From: UBA4738 sp002413305
Lineage (GTDB): Bacteria; Actinomycetota; UBA4738
Length of the DNA: 12,258 nt
Direction of reading: 5' to 3'
NCBI GenBank assembly: GCA_036847185.1
Contig: DAIUAM010000064.1
Coordinates: 1 to 12,258 of the forward strand
Part shown: piece by piece, positions 1 through 5,668 of the stretch
Position numbering within the stretch: position 1 is the first letter of the stretch
Layout of the letters: each line of letters starts with the position of its first letter
Position numbers and translations under genes: made by a program
The notes under the pieces: generated by a model
The model's input: the letters and a program-made list of their open reading frames with translations, nothing else
Told to the model about the DNA's origin: nothing
The model's database searches: none

Positions 1-54
1 TAGCTCGCTGGGCTCATAACCCAGAGGTCACAGGTTCAAATCCTGTCCCCGCGA
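1..54 (+). tRNA. initiator tRNA-fMet (CAU), 5' end outside the window
   Basis: The window starts in the D-loop region. The anticodon stem CTGGG/CCCAG (8-12 with 20-24) closes a seven-base loop with anticodon CAT at 15-17. The T-arm ACAGG/CCTGT (30-34 with 42-46) encloses TTCAAAT. The 3' acceptor strand is CCCCGCG (47-53) with discriminator A at 54. Three consecutive G:C pairs in the anticodon stem are the hallmark of initiator rather than elongator tRNA-Met. CC follows A54 but the next base is G, so the CCA end is apparently not fully encoded. The 5' acceptor strand is not visible, so the 1-72 pair cannot be judged. The 3' end also serves as an integration site: its last part recurs at 1167. 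Confidence 0.93.
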
Positions 55-55
55 C
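10..55 (+). repeat. 46-bp direct repeat, copy 1 (attachment core inside the tRNA)
   Basis: Bases 10-55 are identical to 1167-1212 over all 46 positions. They cover the tRNA from within the anticodon stem through the discriminator base. Identity stops immediately on both sides (T9 against C1166, C56 against G1213). This is the expected footprint of a tyrosine integrase that recombines in a tRNA 3' half: this copy keeps the tRNA whole, while the distal copy is only a fragment. Confidence 0.93.
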
Positions 56-330
56 CGGATCTACCAGCACAAACGCAAGGGCCCGGGCGATCCGGGCCCT
101 TCGCATTCCCCCAGAATTCCCCCAGGACGCGGCTCCCGGCGAGCAGCGCGGCCACGTGCTCGGCGGCCTCCGCCGCGGCCTCCTCCAGGACATGGGCGTA
201 GCTGTTGGCCGTGGTGGCCACGTTGGAGTGGCCGAGCTGGTTGCTCACCACGTCCAGCCGGATCCGGGACTCCTGGAGTGCGACGTGCCGACCGTGACGA
301 CCTTCAGGCTCGCGTCGGGGTCGACGTTCG
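36..330 (-). pseudogene. tyrosine recombinase (phage integrase), C-terminal remnant with frameshift
   Basis: Minus-strand translation gives a typical integrase C-terminus: LDVVSNQLGHSNVATTANSY followed by AHVLEEAAAEAAEHVAALLA. The LGH histidine and the catalytic tyrosine (ANSY) are present. The preceding HxxR box is damaged: one frame reads DASLKVVTV, and the continuation RHVALQESRIRLDVV lies in another frame, as if about ten bases encoding the HDLR part were lost near 280-290. The first catalytic arginine and the N-terminal arm-binding domain are absent. The open frame runs past the hairpin at 77-101 and stops at 36-38 inside the tRNA T-loop, so the original stop was probably further upstream. 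An integrase next to, and convergent with, its tRNA target is the standard layout. It cannot be functional as it stands. Confidence 0.85.
77..101. terminator. hairpin just downstream of tRNA-fMet
   Basis: The arms AAGGGCCCGG (77-86) and CCGGGCCCTT (92-101) are perfectly complementary, with loop GCGAT. The hairpin lies 22 bases after the tRNA on the plus strand and just beyond the conserved end of the integrase on the minus strand, so it could end both transcripts. No long U-run follows on the plus strand. Confidence 0.6.
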
Positions 331-480
331 AAGACGCCAGCGACTTCGTCCCACTCAACCTTGGCGACCGGATCCCTACCAGGTCGGGACGAACATGGTG
401 CCGATCTGCCCGGTGGTCTCCCCGAACGCTTTGTTCCAAGTATCGTGGGGGGGACCTCATGCATCCGACACGAAACTCGA

Positions 481-490
481 GGAGAAGGAG
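481..490 (+). promoter_or_regulatory. strong Shine-Dalgarno of the lipoprotein gene
   Basis: GGAGAAGGAG lies six bases before ATG 497. It fixes the start at 497 although the frame is open much further upstream (to 278). Exactly the same ten bases precede the cyclic-nucleotide-binding gene at 8125-8134. Confidence 0.8.
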
Positions 491-496
491 AGACAC

Positions 497-958
497 ATGG
501 AAGCTCGGTTCGCAAGGCCGTTCGGCATCGCCCTGGTGTGCGCGTTCGGACTGATGCTCGCTGCGTGCAGCTCATCTCCGAGCGGCGGTACGACGTCCAC
601 CACGTCCACCCCGCCGGCCTCCCCCACTTCCCCGGCCAGCAGTCCTGCAGCGTCGGGCACCCCGGCGGCCTCCGGCGGGCTCTCGGGGAAGTGGTCGGGG
701 CAGTACAGCGGCGCCTTTACGGGCACGTTCACCCTCACGTGGCAGCAGTCGGGGTCGAACCTGAGCGGGACGATCAACCTCTCGACCGATGGCAGCCCGA
801 GCGTCCACGGCACCGTGCAGGGCGGCGCCATCCAATTCGGCACCGTCGGCTCGGCGGCGATCACGTACTCGGGCTCGGTCTCCGGGAACTCCATGTCTGG
901 CACGTACCAGGTCGCCAATGGTGGCAGTGGCTCCTGGAGCGCCTCCAAGACCTCCTGA
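497..958 (+). CDS. small secreted lipoprotein, cargo of the relic element
   Basis: A 153-residue protein of unassigned family. Residues 1-24 form a lipoprotein signal peptide: a short n-region with R4 and R7, a hydrophobic core, and the lipobox LAAC with lipidated Cys at position 24. Residues 25-60 are a low-complexity Ser/Thr/Pro/Ala linker, typical of surface lipoproteins in Gram-positive bacteria. Residues 61-150 are rich in Gly, Ser and Thr with alternating hydrophobic residues and repeated G-x-W/Y-S-G and L-S-G-T patterns (GKWSGQY, SNLSGTINL, SMSGTYQV, GSWSA). This suggests an all-beta sandwich or small barrel, as in lipocalin-like secreted proteins. It would be exported and anchored on the outer face of the membrane. 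It is the only intact gene inside the tRNA-flanked element. No enzymatic motif is visible and the function is unknown. Confidence 0.85.
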   Translation: MEARFARPFGIALVCAFGLMLAACSSSPSGGTTSTTSTPPASPTSPASSPAASGTPAASGGLSGKWSGQYSGAFTGTFTLTWQQSGSNLSGTINLSTDGSPSVHGTVQGGAIQFGTVGSAAITYSGSVSGNSMSGTYQVANGGSGSWSASKTS

Positions 959-1166
959 GAGGAAGCCGGACCTCCGGCGTGGTCTGATGGAGTGAAGCTT
1001 CCTAGAAGGAATCCCCGGGACTTCTGCCGCAACTTCTGCCGTCCGCCGCCTCCGGGACCCCTAATCGCCGTCCGTCCAGTCCTCGCCCGTCCAGCCGACA
1101 CCCCCCCTGAGCAGGACGTTTGAGTACAGGAGCCAACTAGACGGACTGGCCAGCATGGCCGGGAAC
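959..1166. other. non-coding right arm of the relic element
   Basis: No credible gene. A short inverted repeat GCCGG-ACCT-CCGGC sits at 964-977, right after the lipoprotein stop, and could be a weak terminator. A 10-bp direct repeat ACTTCTGCCG occurs at 1020-1029 and 1032-1041. CCGTCCAG recurs about 15 bases apart further on. These lie 130-150 bp from the right attachment core, where integrase arm-type sites would be expected, but nothing proves that role. Confidence 0.4.
1020..1041. repeat. 10-bp direct repeat, 12-bp period
   Basis: ACTTCTGCCG occurs twice (1020-1029 and 1032-1041), separated by CA. A pair of short direct repeats near an attachment core could be arm-type integrase binding sites. 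Chance similarity in GC-rich DNA is the alternative. Confidence 0.45.
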
Positions 1167-1212
1167 GGGCTCATAACCCAGAGGTCACAGGTTCAAATCC
1201 TGTCCCCGCGAC
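1167..1212 (+). repeat. 46-bp direct repeat, copy 2 (distal attachment site, tRNA fragment)
   Basis: Exact copy of 10-55. Only the 3' strand of the anticodon stem, the variable loop, the T-arm and the 3' acceptor strand are present. The upstream sequence (GGGAAC before the core) cannot rebuild the D-arm or the 5' acceptor strand, and the anticodon stem loses its two outer pairs, so this is not a functional tRNA. It marks the far end of the integrated element. Confidence 0.92.
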
Positions 1213-1216
1213 GAGC

Positions 1217-1248
1217 AGAAGCCGCAGGTCGAGAGACCTGCGGCTTCT
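1217..1248 (+). terminator. strong hairpin after the distal attachment site
   Basis: AGAAGCCGCAGGTC (1217-1230) pairs perfectly with GACCTGCGGCTTCT (1235-1248) around a GAGA loop, a 14-bp stem. It lies four bases after the tRNA fragment. The likely reading is that this was the original tRNA-fMet terminator before the element was inserted; a pyrimidine-rich TTCTCTC tail follows on the plus strand. Confidence 0.75.
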
Positions 1249-1635
1249 CTCATGAGCGCACGAAGTCACTCCGATCCGGCTCAAACTGCAAACGGATGGC
1301 AAACGGAGCAAAGCAAGCGCGAGAGTCGGACGGGACGCGTTCCCAATCAGCCGGGCTCGGAACGGTCTGATCAAAGTAGGAGAGTGTGGCTAGCTCGGAC
1401 TGTCGCGCCAGGAAGACTGAGCCATGCTCTCGGCTCCAGCCCCGAGTTCCGACCGCGTGTTTGGCTGTGATCGCCCCAAGCTCCCGATGGCCATCGCCAG
1501 CGGCGACGCGGGTGAGCTGCGTGGAGAGCCCGGGGGATCAGCGAGTCTCATCGAGTTCGAGCCGTTCAGCGCACAGCATGGCGTGACGCCGCGGGTCATC
1601 GTTGAGCCCCATGGAGGTCTTCCTTGCCGGAAGTC
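1249..1635. other. stretch without a recognisable gene
   Basis: I read both strands and found no credible gene or clear relic. GCAAACGGA is repeated at 1288-1296 and 1299-1307 with an 11-bp period. The open frames here are short, lack ribosome binding sites, and resemble no family I know. The stretch separates the attachment site from the decayed oxidase fragment. Confidence 0.5.
1288..1307. repeat. 9-bp tandem-like repeat, 11-bp period
   Basis: GCAAACGGA occurs at 1288-1296 and 1299-1307; GCAAAGC follows shortly after. The spacing is about one helical turn, as in repeated protein-binding sites. It lies about 75 bp outside the distal attachment core. Confidence 0.4.
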
Positions 1636-1895
1636 ATGCGCATCACGGACCTGGAACCCGGCGCGGCGGGCAACAACCTGCGGGAGGCCGTGCACCTCGC
1701 GCGACGGGCCCTGACGTCGCGCCCGATAATTGGGCGATGGCGCGGGGTGTACGTCAACGTCCTGGGGAGCGAAGGTGCCGCGCGGGTCCGTGCCGCATAC
1801 AGGGACGCGAAGTACGAACGCCTGGCGGATTGAAGACGGCGTTCAACCCCGAGAATCTGTCCCGCCTAAACCAGAACACCCCGCCGGAATCCTGA
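1636..1895 (+). pseudogene. FAD-linked oxidase, C-terminal BBE-domain fragment with frameshift
   Basis: The conserved end of berberine-bridge-type FAD-dependent oxidases is recognisable: GVYVNVLGSEGAARVRAAY, then AKYERLA in one frame, and LKTAFNPENLSRLNQNTPP in the +2 frame. The frame change is near 1825-1835. Intact relatives read roughly YERLxxLKxxYDPxNLFRxNxNIPP, so both halves belong to one former gene. The FAD-binding PP-loop domain and the flavin-attachment region (several hundred residues) are absent upstream. The residues before 1747 are not clearly part of the family. A dead fragment. Confidence 0.72.
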
Positions 1896-1905
1896 GTCGG
1901 GCGCC

Positions 1906-2839
1906 GTGACAGACGTCAGGAGAGAGCCGTTGTCCCGTCGACTCCTCGCCGGGTTGGTCTCCGAAGCGATCCCCGGGTTCTCCTTGCGTGCCGTTCGAGG
2001 TGTGCCGGCGGGGTCCTCGGCGCTCGCTCGCGAACTCATCGTGTCGTCGGCAACGGGCCAGCAACGCAGGCTCATCTTGCGTTGCTTTGCGGTGGAATGG
2101 CAGGGATCGCCACGGTCGAAGGTCGAGCGAGAGCGCCTTGCCCTCTTCACCCTCGCCGGGTCGGGTCTGCCGGTACCACGGGTCGTCTGGTCGGACCCCT
2201 TGGGCGCCTCTGCTCGGTCACCCAGCCATCTTGCAGACGCGCCTTCCCGGGCGGGTGTGGTGGCCACGGGCAGCGCGCCCTCCCGGGGCGAACGCGATGG
2301 GCCGGGTGCTGGCGGCGATCCATGCATCGCCCAAGCCGCCAGGGCTTCCAAGTGCCAGTGGGTGGGTGCGGTGGACCATCGGACACGAACGATCGCGGGA
2401 CGGATGGCGCGATCACCCTCAGGCGCAGGCCATCGAAGAGGTGATCATGCCCGCTGTAGGCCGGGCGCTGCGGCGTCAGCATGTCCTTTGCCACGGCGAC
2501 TTCAACGCGGGCAACGTGTTGTGGTCACGCTACGAGCTGAGCGGTGTGGTGGACTGGGAAACAGCCGAGAGCGCGCCGCCAGCGGCCGACGTCGGTGCCT
2601 GTCGGTTCGACCTGGCCGTGACGAGTGGTCCCGCAGCGGCCGAAGCGTTTCTGGAAGGGTACGGAAGGGACGACCGCGACCTGTGGTTCTGGGAGCTGCT
2701 GGCGGGGTTGAAGTTCATCAGCCTCTTCAGGGAGTGGCTACCGATCTGGCACCGGTTCGGCCTGCCCGACCTCGACGCGAGGACCGTGCGAAGGCGTATC
2801 CAGGTAGCGGTCGCCGACTCCCTTCGGCGAGCAGAGTGA
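1906..2839 (+). pseudogene. APH-family phosphotransferase (kinase-like), split by one frameshift
   Basis: The N-terminal lobe begins at GTG 1906 and includes RRLILRCF, ERERLALFTL and LPVPRVVWSDP. At about 2203-2210 the sense passes to the +2 frame, which continues PLLGHPAILQTRLPGR and then a complete catalytic lobe. The Brenner-type motif HVLCHGDFNAGNVLW and the metal-binding VVDWETAE segment are intact, and the frame ends at 2839. Joined, the halves give about 310 residues, normal for aminoglycoside/choline/fructosamine-type kinases. Such enzymes transfer phosphate from ATP (or GTP) to small alcohols or antibiotics; the substrate cannot be told. Several plus-strand frames are open here only because of high GC. 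One shift in an otherwise well-kept gene could be a recent mutation or a sequencing error. Confidence 0.72.
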
Positions 2840-3013
2840 GCCAGGAGGCGTCAGCAGACGACATAGAGGCTGCTTTGAGACTGCATATCACGGGCCCATT
2901 CGGGACCTCCTCATTCACGCACGGCGCGCGGCCGTGCGTGGGGGACGTGGGTCCGCAAACCTGGGTTCTGCTGGGGGGTTTTCGGCAGGAAGTCCTTGGG
3001 GTAGGGACTTCAT
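2840..3013. other. intergenic stretch with a palindromic hairpin
   Basis: No gene is seen. Apart from the 9-bp hairpin at 2916-2940 the sequence is unremarkable, with G-rich runs around 2971-2982. Confidence 0.4.
2916..2940. terminator. perfect 9-bp inverted repeat after the phosphotransferase
   Basis: CACGCACGG (2916-2924) and CCGTGCGTG (2932-2940) are exact complements around a 7-base GC-rich loop. It lies about 75 bases after the phosphotransferase stop. No U-run follows, so it may be a factor-dependent terminator or an RNA-stabilising hairpin. Confidence 0.45.
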
Positions 3014-3115
3014 GCCAAGCGTGAACTCGGCTGGACGCTTCGAGACCCAAGCTGGCGACAGGGCTTCGTCGAGGCGTACGGGCGAACCTATTCGGCGCCG
3101 TCGCGGGGTGGATGA
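3014..3115 (+). pseudogene. NAD-dependent epimerase/dehydratase, last 33 codons only
   Basis: One frame reads AKRELGWTLRDPSWRQGF, then VEAYGRTYSAP, and stops at 3113-3115. The (A/N)KAKRELGW-x-P-x-x-PSWRxGF pattern is a familiar C-terminus of atypical/extended short-chain dehydrogenases annotated as NAD(P)-dependent oxidoreductases or nucleoside-diphosphate-sugar epimerases. An in-frame stop lies just upstream, and the Rossmann domain with its GxxGxxG and YxxxK motifs is absent. This is the tail of a deleted gene. It ends 27 bases before the VOC gene. Confidence 0.6.
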
Positions 3116-3142
3116 GGAAGACGACTCCTAGAGGAGGCCTCG

Positions 3143-3520
3143 ATGTTGAAGAACTCACCCTTCTACGCGGGCTTTGCCGTTGATGACCTGGAAAGGGCCA
3201 AGGCGTTCTACGGTGAGACGTTGGGGGTCTTCGAGGTGGCCGAGTGGGGCACTGACCTGCTGTCGCTTCGCGCCGCCAACGGCTACGCGATCTTGATCTA
3301 TCGGAAGCCTGGTCACGCGCCGGCTGCGCACACGATCTTGAATTTCCCGGTCGACGACATCGAAGCTGCGGTGGACGAGCTCCGGAAGGCTGGTGTGGAG
3401 TTCGAGCAGTACGACTCGGGTCCCATCAAGACCGATGAAAGGAGCATCGCCACTCCCGGCCCCAAACAGGCGTGGTTCAAGGACCCTGCCGGCAACATCC
3501 TTTCGGTCATCCAGGAGTAG
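3143..3520 (+). CDS. VOC-family (glyoxalase/bleomycin-resistance-like) protein
   Basis: A 125-residue single-domain protein with two beta-alpha-beta-beta-beta modules. Module 1 (residues 5-55) begins FYAGFAVDDLERAKAFYGE with the usual D-x-x-R/K-x-x-x-FY pattern. Module 2 (64-124) includes LNFPVDDIEAAVDEL and ends in the family signature WFKDPAGNILSV (111-122). VOC proteins use a metal held between the modules for isomerase, lyase or dioxygenase chemistry, or bind and sequester drugs; the substrate is not predictable here. The start is well supported: GAGGAGG at 3131-3137 lies five bases before ATG. It follows the decayed dehydrogenase fragment and converges with the glycosyltransferase, 54 bases away. 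Confidence 0.9.
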   Translation: MLKNSPFYAGFAVDDLERAKAFYGETLGVFEVAEWGTDLLSLRAANGYAILIYRKPGHAPAAHTILNFPVDDIEAAVDELRKAGVEFEQYDSGPIKTDERSIATPGPKQAWFKDPAGNILSVIQE

Positions 3521-3574
3521 GGCCCCGAAATCTCGCGCGATCCAACACATCTCCGGGAGCGACCGCCCCCTTCG

Positions 3575-4942
3575 TCAAGCCGTGGGATGTTCGGCAGCTC
3601 GGGCACGGATCTCGCCTCCAGCTTCCAGTCTCTGAGCGGGCCTCCCATTGCCCTTGTCTTCTCCGCTGGCTTCGCCGGTCAGCTCCAGGATGGCGTCCGC
3701 GGCGGCACCGGGACCGTCCACCTTGGCGAAGGCGGCTTGCAGGCGGCGTGCGTTCTCACGATAGCGTGGGTCCGCCAGCATCTCCTGGGCACTCCGAGCA
3801 AGTGCCGAGGTGCCCGCGGCCTCCTGGGGAACGAGTCTCGCAGCCCCCTGGCGCTCGGCGAAGGCGACGTTTGCGTCCTGTTCGGGCTGCAGTGGGATGC
3901 CGATCAATGGAATGCCCGACGCGAGAGCGGCCTGAACGCTGCCCTGGCCTCCGGCCGTCACGGCGAGGTCGACCCTCGGCATGACTTCGTGGTTGGGCAG
4001 CACACCGGCGACGTGGACGTTCTCGTCCTCGAGATCGGTGAGGTCATGCACCGTCGCGGCGACGAGGATACGAACATGGAGCGGCCGGAGGGCGCCCACC
4101 GCCGCACGCACGAGTTCCGGTGGGCTCGAGGTGATCGCCACATAGACGATGGGACCTGGCCCCGCGAGGAAGCGCTCCACGCGCTCAGGCACTGGCACCG
4201 AAAGCTTGGCGTACAGCGGGCCGGTGTAGCGGAGGCGCGCGCCCGGCCGGTAGCGATCCGGGTGGCGCGGGGTCCAGGAGTCGATCCCTTCGCGGGAGAT
4301 CCCCAGCACCTCGGGGACGTCGGTGACCAACGAGAGATCGCCGAGCATCAGGGCCGGGAAGCTCGGCACCCCGGGCACGCCGAGTTCATCGGCGACGCGG
4401 TTGAAGCCACCGGTGTAGATGCTGAGTCGGTCCGCGCCTGCGTTGAACATGCGCCGGCGCACCGGTTGGGGAAGCCATCGCTCAAGCGGCATGCCGACAG
4501 GGCCGCTCGGCGCGGGCAGGAGGCCACGCTCGAACACCGGCGGCAGCATCGATCCTGCGTGCTCGGTAACGAGGGGGATGCCGACGACCCGGGTCGAGAG
4601 CAACGCGGTGAGCGTCCAACCGGTGACCGCAACGCGAACGGCGTGCTCGCGGAAGTAGACGGCCTCCGCCTCAACGTAAGCCCGGATCTCGTCGTCGCTC
4701 CACATGCTCTGGTCGGGTGGGCCGATGCCGGGGATCGATCGGACGAACGCTTCACACCGGGCACGGTTCCACCCCGCGCCGATCACGTCGTACGGAACCC
4801 CCGCGTCGGTCAGCACCCGCTCGTGGGTGCCGCCGTGGGTGACCACGCAGACCCGGGCCCCTCGGGCCACGAGCGCCCGGTAGATCTCGAGCATGCGCGA
4901 GGTCTCGGACAGGAAGCAGCAGTTCGGCATCAGGCAGATCAC
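3575..4942 (-). CDS. GT1/MGT-type glycosyltransferase
   Basis: A 455-residue GT-B enzyme of the UDP-glycosyltransferase/macrolide-glycosyltransferase superfamily. The N-terminal acceptor domain (1-200) opens with a short strand and helix (MPNCCFLSETSRMLEIYRAL) and VCVVTHGG near 31-38. The C-terminal sugar-nucleotide domain (260-420) carries the diagnostic segment DLAVTAGGQGSVQAALASG (325-343) followed by PLIGIPLQPEQDANVAF (345-361). The usual TH-G-G histidine is replaced here by TAGG. These enzymes transfer a sugar from a nucleotide sugar to a small acceptor such as a macrolide, flavonoid or lipid; they act in the cytoplasm. The last 30 residues are a polar, probably disordered tail. The GTG start is chosen because AGGAGG lies 7 bases upstream. 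It is divergent from a MarR gene with only 38 bases between them, so control by that regulator is likely. Confidence 0.88.
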   Translation of the reverse strand: MICLMPNCCFLSETSRMLEIYRALVARGARVCVVTHGGTHERVLTDAGVPYDVIGAGWNRARCEAFVRSIPGIGPPDQSMWSDDEIRAYVEAEAVYFREHAVRVAVTGWTLTALLSTRVVGIPLVTEHAGSMLPPVFERGLLPAPSGPVGMPLERWLPQPVRRRMFNAGADRLSIYTGGFNRVADELGVPGVPSFPALMLGDLSLVTDVPEVLGISREGIDSWTPRHPDRYRPGARLRYTGPLYAKLSVPVPERVERFLAGPGPIVYVAITSSPPELVRAAVGALRPLHVRILVAATVHDLTDLEDENVHVAGVLPNHEVMPRVDLAVTAGGQGSVQAALASGIPLIGIPLQPEQDANVAFAERQGAARLVPQEAAGTSALARSAQEMLADPRYRENARRLQAAFAKVDGPGAAADAILELTGEASGEDKGNGRPAQRLEAGGEIRARAAEHPTA

Positions 4943-4949
4943 GATGGCG

Positions 4950-4955
4950 CCTCCT
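4950..4955 (-). promoter_or_regulatory. Shine-Dalgarno fixing the GTG start of the glycosyltransferase
   Basis: On the minus strand AGGAGG sits 7 bases before GTG 4942. The only nearby upstream ATG (about 4962 on the minus strand) leads to a stop after seven codons, so GTG is the start. Confidence 0.8.
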
Positions 4956-4964
4956 CCTGCATGA

Positions 4965-4980
4965 AGGTAATATATTCCCT
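4965..4980. promoter_or_regulatory. candidate MarR operator and shared divergent promoter
   Basis: AGGTAATATATTCCCT is an inverted repeat with 14 of 16 positions symmetric, centred on an AT-rich core that stands out in GC-rich surroundings. It fills the space directly before the MarR ATG (4981) and lies 22 bases before the glycosyltransferase GTG. TAATAT (4968-4973) and TATATT (4971-4976) can serve as -10 elements for the MarR gene. MarR dimers bind 16-20 bp palindromes that overlap their own promoter, so this is the obvious operator candidate. No binding evidence exists. Confidence 0.55.
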
Positions 4981-5505
4981 ATGTCAAGACCAGCCGGCAC
5001 CGAAGCCTTCGGTCTGGGCGAAGACGAGGCGGCCGCGCTCGGCGCGGACGGCGCCACCCGCATCCGGACACTCCGGCTCATCGTGGTGTTGGCCCAGGAG
5101 CTGCGCACGCTCATGGATCAGCTGCTCCGTCCGGACGGCCTGACCACCCAGCAGGCGGCCCTGATCAGCGTGGTGGAGGCCATGGGCCGGCCCTCACTCT
5201 CAGCGGCCGCCGCCGCCCTCGGTACCACCCATCAGAACGCCAAGCAGCTGGCCTCGGCTCTCCAACGCAAGGGGTTCATCCGCCTCGCTCGCGATCGGCA
5301 GGACGGTCGTATTCGTCGTCTCCTCACGACGCCGAAGAGCCGCAGCTACTGGCGAGAGCGCTCCGGATCGGATCAGCGGCGTGTCCTCGAATGGTTCTCC
5401 ACTCTTACGGAGGAGGACGCCCGAGCCCTCTTTCAGCTCCTGCTTCGTCTCAAGGCGAGCGTCCACGAAGCCGTGGTGGGGCGAGAAGACACAGCAGCGG
5501 AGTGA
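4981..5505 (+). CDS. MarR-family transcriptional regulator
   Basis: A 174-residue protein. Residues 27-50 and 136-168 are the helices expected to form the dimer interface. The winged helix-turn-helix spans about 52-117: helix LTTQQAALISVVEAMG, the recognition region SLSAAAAALGTTHQNAKQLA (72-91), then the wing GFIRLARDRQDGRIRRLL (98-115) with the D-x-x-D/G-x-R pattern usual for MarR wings. MarR proteins repress genes until a small phenolic or drug-like ligand releases them. No Shine-Dalgarno precedes ATG 4981, while an AT-rich -10 lies 4-8 bases upstream, so the mRNA is probably leaderless. Its divergent neighbour, a small-molecule glycosyltransferase, is the likely target together with its own promoter. 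Confidence 0.88.
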   Translation: MSRPAGTEAFGLGEDEAAALGADGATRIRTLRLIVVLAQELRTLMDQLLRPDGLTTQQAALISVVEAMGRPSLSAAAAALGTTHQNAKQLASALQRKGFIRLARDRQDGRIRRLLTTPKSRSYWRERSGSDQRRVLEWFSTLTEEDARALFQLLLRLKASVHEAVVGREDTAAE

Positions 5506-5647
5506 GTCACATCACGCCGAACCCGCGAACGCTCATTGGCCCGCGAAGGTTGGGGGTTCTACCAGCAGACGTACGACAACCCGTTGTCTCAAGAGATGAG
5601 GCCAACACCCCATGACCGCCGAGACGATCGCGTGTACCTTCCCCTCG

Positions 5648-5653
5648 TAGCCT
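5648..5653 (+). promoter_or_regulatory. possible -10 box of the methyltransferase gene
   Basis: TAGCCT ends 9 bases before GTG 5663 and 15 before ATG 5669. An identical TAGCCT lies at a similar distance before the oxidoreductase gene at 8615. No clear -35 element is seen. Confidence 0.35.
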
Positions 5654-5668
5654 TCGAGTGGGGTGGTC

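Larger units (their letters stand above)
10..1212. mobile_element. relic tRNA-fMet integrative element, about 1.16 kb
   Basis: Two perfect 46-bp copies of the tRNA 3' end bound a 1.1-kb interval holding a broken tyrosine integrase at the tRNA-proximal end and a single intact lipoprotein gene. No replication, excision or conjugation gene is visible. The unit from core to core is 1157 bp. It looks like an island or prophage that lost almost everything by internal deletion, or a very small satellite-like element whose integrase has since decayed. Because the cores are still identical, excision by an integrase supplied in trans remains conceivable; that is inference. Confidence 0.75.

Noticed and set aside
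1167..1212. A second tRNA-fMet gene
   Set aside because: Only the 3' half is present; the sequence before 1167 cannot form the D-arm or the acceptor stem.
1155..1374. Open frames over the distal tRNA fragment reading GTGFEPVTSGL on the minus strand and ITQRSQVQILSP on the plus strand
   Set aside because: These are the well-known artefact translations of a tRNA T-arm and anticodon region; nothing upstream in either frame resembles a protein family.
1424..1714. Possible small protein of 96 codons
   Set aside because: No ribosome binding site, no family resemblance, and its frame runs out of phase through the recognisable BBE fragment.
1906..3024. A single 372-codon plus-strand protein
   Set aside because: Only the first 100 codons resemble a phosphotransferase; the rest is out-of-frame noise, and the true catalytic lobe lies in another frame.
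4982..4987. TTGACA on the minus strand as a -35 for the glycosyltransferase
   Set aside because: A perfect hexamer, but 17 bases downstream there is only TCATGC; the AT-rich box is about 7 bases away, so spacing does not fit a promoter.
3587..5143. Very long plus-strand open frame opposite the glycosyltransferase
   Set aside because: It is the GC-driven antisense shadow of the minus-strand gene, with no family resemblance and no ribosome binding site.
5573..5587. Small inverted repeat ACAAC-CCG-TTGT-like before the methyltransferase gene
   Set aside because: Stem of about five base pairs, not positioned as an operator or terminator; within chance.
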